A stretch of DNA of 64,000 nucleotides from Actinoplanes lobatus (GTDB taxonomy: Bacteria; Actinomycetota; Actinomycetes; Mycobacteriales; Micromonosporaceae), in contig NZ_JACHNC010000001.1 in the NCBI RefSeq assembly GCF_014205215.1, positions 7,250,501 through 7,314,500 of the forward strand. The letters are read 5' to 3'. Below, one piece after another: positions 61,230-64,000 of this stretch (position 1 is the first letter of the stretch; each line of letters opens with the position of its first letter). The notes beneath the pieces are model-generated. The model was not told where the DNA came from, did no database searches, and was given only the letters and a program-made list of their open reading frames with translations. The position numbers were made by a program, and so were the translations under genes.

Positions 61230-61964
61230 TCATGCCGGCGCGGGCGACAAGCGAGGAACGGCCAGGTCACCGCGCTCCAGCGCCGCCACCAGCTTGCGTT
61301 CGGCGCGTTTGCGGCGCATGCGGACGGTCGCGCCCGGCTGACCAGAGGCGGCCGCGATCTGCTCGACCAGCACGTTGTCCAGACGCGTCGAGGCGATCAG
61401 TTCGGCCTGGGCGGGCGTGAGGACACCGGCGATGACGGCGCGGCCGAGGATCAGGTCCGGATGCCCGTACGGGCGATGCGGTGTCCGGGAACCGACCGGC
61501 ATCTCGGCGGGCAGTTCCAGCAGGTCATCGGCCTGACCGGCCTTGAGGCCGGCCCGCCACGCAGCCCAGCACCAGCGCAGCCACACGCGCGGCTGCTCCA
61601 GGTCGTCGGTACGCAGGGCGTGCAGGAAGCCGGCCACCAGTTCGGAGTCGATGTCGTCGGCGAACCGGCGGCGACCGGCTGACAGGCGGGCCGCCATCCT
61701 GGTCAGTCCGGGCAGGGCGATACCGACCGCGGCGACCACCCAGGCGGGGCCCAACTCGCGGGCGTGGGCGGCGAGCTGTCGCCAGACCGCGTCGGTCAGG
61801 ACCGTGTCGGTGGTGCGCCGGCGTAGCAGGTCCCGCAGTTCGCCTACCGGAATGTCGCGGTCGGGTAGTGCGGTGACGGGTCGGCCGTCGAACGTCAGGG
61901 GCGATGGTTCGCAGGTGAGTAGCCGGAACGCGTCTTCGGCGACGGCCAGAACGGTACGAGGCAT
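61230..61964 (-). CDS. Sigma-factor-like DNA-binding protein of actinomycete mobile elements
   Basis: 244 residues. The C-terminal part has a sigma region-4-like helix-turn-helix: LTPAQAELIASTRLDNVLVEQIAAASGQPGATVRMRRKRAERKLVAALE. The N-terminal 120 residues are helical without a clear region 2. Similar proteins are frequent beside conjugation genes in actinomycete integrative elements, where they probably act as regulators. GGGAG precedes the ATG. Confidence 0.75.
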   Translation of the reverse strand: MPRTVLAVAEDAFRLLTCEPSPLTFDGRPVTALPDRDIPVGELRDLLRRRTTDTVLTDAVWRQLAAHARELGPAWVVAAVGIALPGLTRMAARLSAGRRRFADDIDSELVAGFLHALRTDDLEQPRVWLRWCWAAWRAGLKAGQADDLLELPAEMPVGSRTPHRPYGHPDLILGRAVIAGVLTPAQAELIASTRLDNVLVEQIAAASGQPGATVRMRRKRAERKLVAALERGDLAVPRLSPAPA

Positions 61965-62142
61965 CAGCGACTCCCGATGAGTTGCGGCAGTGGTGGGAGG
62001 CCCATTCGCGCACCACCGCCTGACACCAGAGGGTGCTGTCAGGTCCGGACAGGTCGTGTCAGGTCACGCCGCCGTTCGGGACGGCTGACACGGGGCGTCT
62101 GGGACATGTCAGTACGCCGTGCCCGACGCGGGGCTCGTGACC

Positions 62143-62619
62143 ATGACCGAATCTCAACCGGAGATCCCCGTGCCGATCACGGTGTGGCGGCTGCCCGCCG
62201 CCGAGCCGGGACAGGCGCTGCCGCTGGAGCTGGCGCGACGGATCGTCGTCGAGTACGCACGCGACGGCGCCCCCATGCTGGACCTCACCAGGGATGATGT
62301 GCTGGCGGAGGCGGCGCGCGAGTGCGGGCGGGCGCGCGTACCCCGTACGCTCGCTGATTTTGCTGTCGGCTCGCACCGGACGGCGCTGATCGTGCTCTGC
62401 CTGCCGCGACCCGGATTCCAGGCTGGCGGGTTCTTCGCCGGCTGTGCCGCGAAGCTCGTCCCGTTCGGCCGGGCGGTCGTCATCCTGGCCGGTGCCGACT
62501 TTGTCGCGAGCCGCATGCTGGCCGACGCAGCAGCACCGTGCGGGCTGCGATTGGTTCGGCGCATCAAGGCGTTCACCGCACGACACCACGCCGACGTGCT
62601 GGTGTTCCGTAGCGGTTGA
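62143..62619 (+). CDS. Methyltransferase-like-fold protein, unknown
   Basis: 158 residues from the ATG at 62143 (a GTG 8 codons earlier is possible). The layout resembles a small SAM-methyltransferase fold: ELARRIVVEYARDGAPMLDLTRDDVLAEAARECGR around motif I, then TALIVLCLPRPG at the place of the catalytic strand. The usual glycines and N-P-P-Y motif are absent, so activity is doubtful. TGTCAGGT boxes lie on both sides (62038, 62057, 62628). Confidence 0.6.
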   Translation: MTESQPEIPVPITVWRLPAAEPGQALPLELARRIVVEYARDGAPMLDLTRDDVLAEAARECGRARVPRTLADFAVGSHRTALIVLCLPRPGFQAGGFFAGCAAKLVPFGRAVVILAGADFVASRMLADAAAPCGLRLVRRIKAFTARHHADVLVFRSG

Positions 62620-62844
62620 CCTGGGGTTGTCAGGTTCTGTCGGGGCGCTGACAGGTGCGCCGGTTAGCGTCGCCGTACCGAAATTTCTGTACTTTGCCCG
62701 CCCGCTGCCGTGATCCGGCGCCTACCCACCCCCCTTTGTGGGGGTCGGTAGCCGGATGACCGGCGGCGAACACCACGTCCATCCGAGGGTGGCCACTTTC
62801 GTGGTCGCCCTCGTCGTCGTGCCTCAAGCACAGGAAGGAACTCC

Positions 62845-63201
62845 ATGATTCAGCTTTGGGTGGGGCTGCCGCGTCTGCAGGAGACGCATCGGCTCACCGA
62901 GACCCTCGACCGAATGTTCGGCCCGGACGCGCCGGTCGATCCGGCGCACACCGGCACCGCGATCGAGGTGCTGCTGCACGTGTCCGGCTATCTGGCCGCC
63001 GCCGTCGAGCATGGCCGGGTCGCGGTCAACACGCCCGCCGAGACCGCCCGGCTGCTGCATGCCCTCGATCAGGCGGTCACCGACCTGGCGCACGTCACCG
63101 GCCAGCTGCCCGGCAGCCACCAGCCGTTGACGGACGCCGCTACCCGTCTCGCCGAGGCGTGCCGGCTGTTCCGCGACGCCTACCTGTCCATCCACCACTG
63201 A
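62845..63201 (+). CDS. Small helical hypothetical protein
   Basis: 118 residues, ATG preceded by AAGGAA. All-helical, with repeated hydrophobic heptads (LHALDQAVTDLAHVTGQLPGSHQPLTDAATRLAEACRLF). It ends 17 bp before the DUF932 gene and is probably in one operon with it. Function unknown. Confidence 0.72.
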   Translation: MIQLWVGLPRLQETHRLTETLDRMFGPDAPVDPAHTGTAIEVLLHVSGYLAAAVEHGRVAVNTPAETARLLHALDQAVTDLAHVTGQLPGSHQPLTDAATRLAEACRLFRDAYLSIHH

Positions 63202-63217
63202 CCAGGGGAGTACCACG

Positions 63218-64000
63218 ATGGCGCATCTGATCGAACAGTTCACTGACGGTACGGCCGCGTTCGTGTCCGCCCGCCAGGATGCCTGGCATCGGCTCGGCAC
63301 GGTCACCACCGGCTGCCTGACCGCGGCCGAGGTGATGCAGGCCGCCTACCTGGGTGGCTGGGAGGTGCGGAAGGAGCCGTTGCAGACGGTCGGCACGGCG
63401 GTCCCGGTGGCGGGAAAGTGGGCGACCACCCGCCGGCATCCGAAGACCGGGGCCCGGGAGGTTCTCGGCGTGGTCGGCCGCAGCTACCAGGTGGTGCAGA
63501 ACGAGCAGGCCGCGGGCCTGCTCGAGTTCATCGTCGACGAGACCGGCGCCCACTTCGAGACCGCGGGCAGTCTGCGCGGTGGCCGGGAAGTGTTCGTCAC
63601 CATGCGGCTGCCGCAGACCATGCGGGTCGCCGGCGTCGACGACCTGGACCTGTACCTGGCGATGTGCACCACCCACGACGGATCCCGCCAGATTCGCATC
63701 CTGGTCACCCCGGTGCGGATCGTGTGTGCGAACACGCAGGCGGCCGCGTTCGGCGACAACGTGGGGGAGTACGCGCTGCGCCACACCGGTGACGTGACCG
63801 CGAAACTCACCGACATCCGGCAGGCGCTCAACCTGGTGCCGGTCTACCTCGACCGGTTCCAGGCCGAAGCCGAGCACATGATCGAACAACAACTGGAATG
63901 GCAGCTGCAGGCGGTCGCCGGCCGGCTGTGGCCGCTCGACGACGACGCCTCCGAGCAGGCGTTCCTGCGCACGATGGCCCGCGACCGGGATCTGCGCATG
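63218..64000 (+). CDS. DUF932 (phage/plasmid-like) protein, 3' end outside window
   Basis: 261 codons visible. MAHLIEQFTDGTAAFVSARQDAWHRLGTVT is the family start, followed by VLGVVGRSYQVVQNEQAAGLLEF and VTPVRIVCANTQAAAF, the conserved DUF932/TIGR03299 blocks. The family is found on phages, plasmids and integrative elements, with unknown function. AGGGGAG precedes the ATG at 63218. It supports the view that the conjugative element continues to the right of the CRISPR island. Confidence 0.88.
   Translation, partial: MAHLIEQFTDGTAAFVSARQDAWHRLGTVTTGCLTAAEVMQAAYLGGWEVRKEPLQTVGTAVPVAGKWATTRRHPKTGAREVLGVVGRSYQVVQNEQAAGLLEFIVDETGAHFETAGSLRGGREVFVTMRLPQTMRVAGVDDLDLYLAMCTTHDGSRQIRILVTPVRIVCANTQAAAFGDNVGEYALRHTGDVTAKLTDIRQALNLVPVYLDRFQAEAEHMIEQQLEWQLQAVAGRLWPLDDDASEQAFLRTMARDRDLRM

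Noticed and set aside
1..64000. tRNA, rRNA or riboswitch genes
   Set aside because: No cloverleaf with conserved T-loop and no known riboswitch core was found by eye; a covariance-model search would be needed to exclude them.

Overview
The window is very GC-rich DNA from a filamentous actinomycete. The GC-rich third codon positions, GTG/TTG starts after GGAGG-type ribosome sites, DUF397/XRE regulator pairs, PrgI/VirB4/VirD4-type conjugation genes and the class of type I-E CRISPR repeat all fit Micromonosporaceae or a related family. The genus is an inference; there is no rRNA or tRNA in view to settle it.

Layout. (1) 1-10.6 kb is a graveyard of mobile DNA: the 3' end of a group II intron, decayed tnsA/tnsB-like genes, a tniQ fragment, fragments of an MFS transporter, an XRE regulator and a membrane hydrolase. 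Between these sit apparently intact genes (two DinB-fold proteins, an APH-fold kinase, a DUF1269 protein, a tandem universal stress protein). (2) 10.6-17.4 kb is an ordinary metabolic block: leucyl aminopeptidase, an AbgT-family transporter and an SLC13-type permease, translationally linked, facing a glutaminase-STAS gene. (3) 18-19.5 kb holds a frameshifted TnpB element and a short inverted-repeat unit. (4) 19.5-32.4 kb is a conjugation module read leftwards (pilin-like, VirB6/TrbL-like, PrgI-like, VirB4, VirD4-type ATPase, replication-relaxation protein, small unknowns, DprA-like, NlpC/P60), with an AlpA-type DNA-binding gene at its right edge. (5) 32.5-60.1 kb is a large type I-E CRISPR-Cas island with three arrays (about 30, 33 and 31 repeats) and one complete cas3-casABCDE-cas1-cas2 set. 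Next to the cas genes are a solitary methylase with an N-terminal HTH, a soluble Ser/Thr kinase, and a UvrD-type helicase that carries a RelE-like N-terminus and sits 9 bp upstream of cas3. (6) 60.2-64 kb has an IS3 remnant and then genes of the conjugative-element type again (sigma-like protein, DUF932 protein), so the CRISPR island appears to lie inside an integrative or plasmid-like element.

The most important observation is between cas3 and casA (45,701-45,821). On the minus strand, two degenerate CRISPR repeats flank a short pseudo-spacer. Its first 17 guide positions match a site just upstream of casA next to a 5'-AAG PAM, with mismatches only at positions 6 and 12, the positions that type I-E Cascade flips out and does not read. 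This is what a Cas-regulating RNA (CreR-type) should look like: Cascade would use it to repress its own promoter. Other notable points are: an ISL3-type element inserted exactly inside a CRISPR repeat; a hybrid palindromic repeat where array 3 reverses orientation; a base change in the repeat that marks the order of spacer acquisition; a second copy of the cas2 tail and leader in front of array 3; and a perfect 18-bp inverted repeat in the conjugation module that could be part of an origin of transfer.
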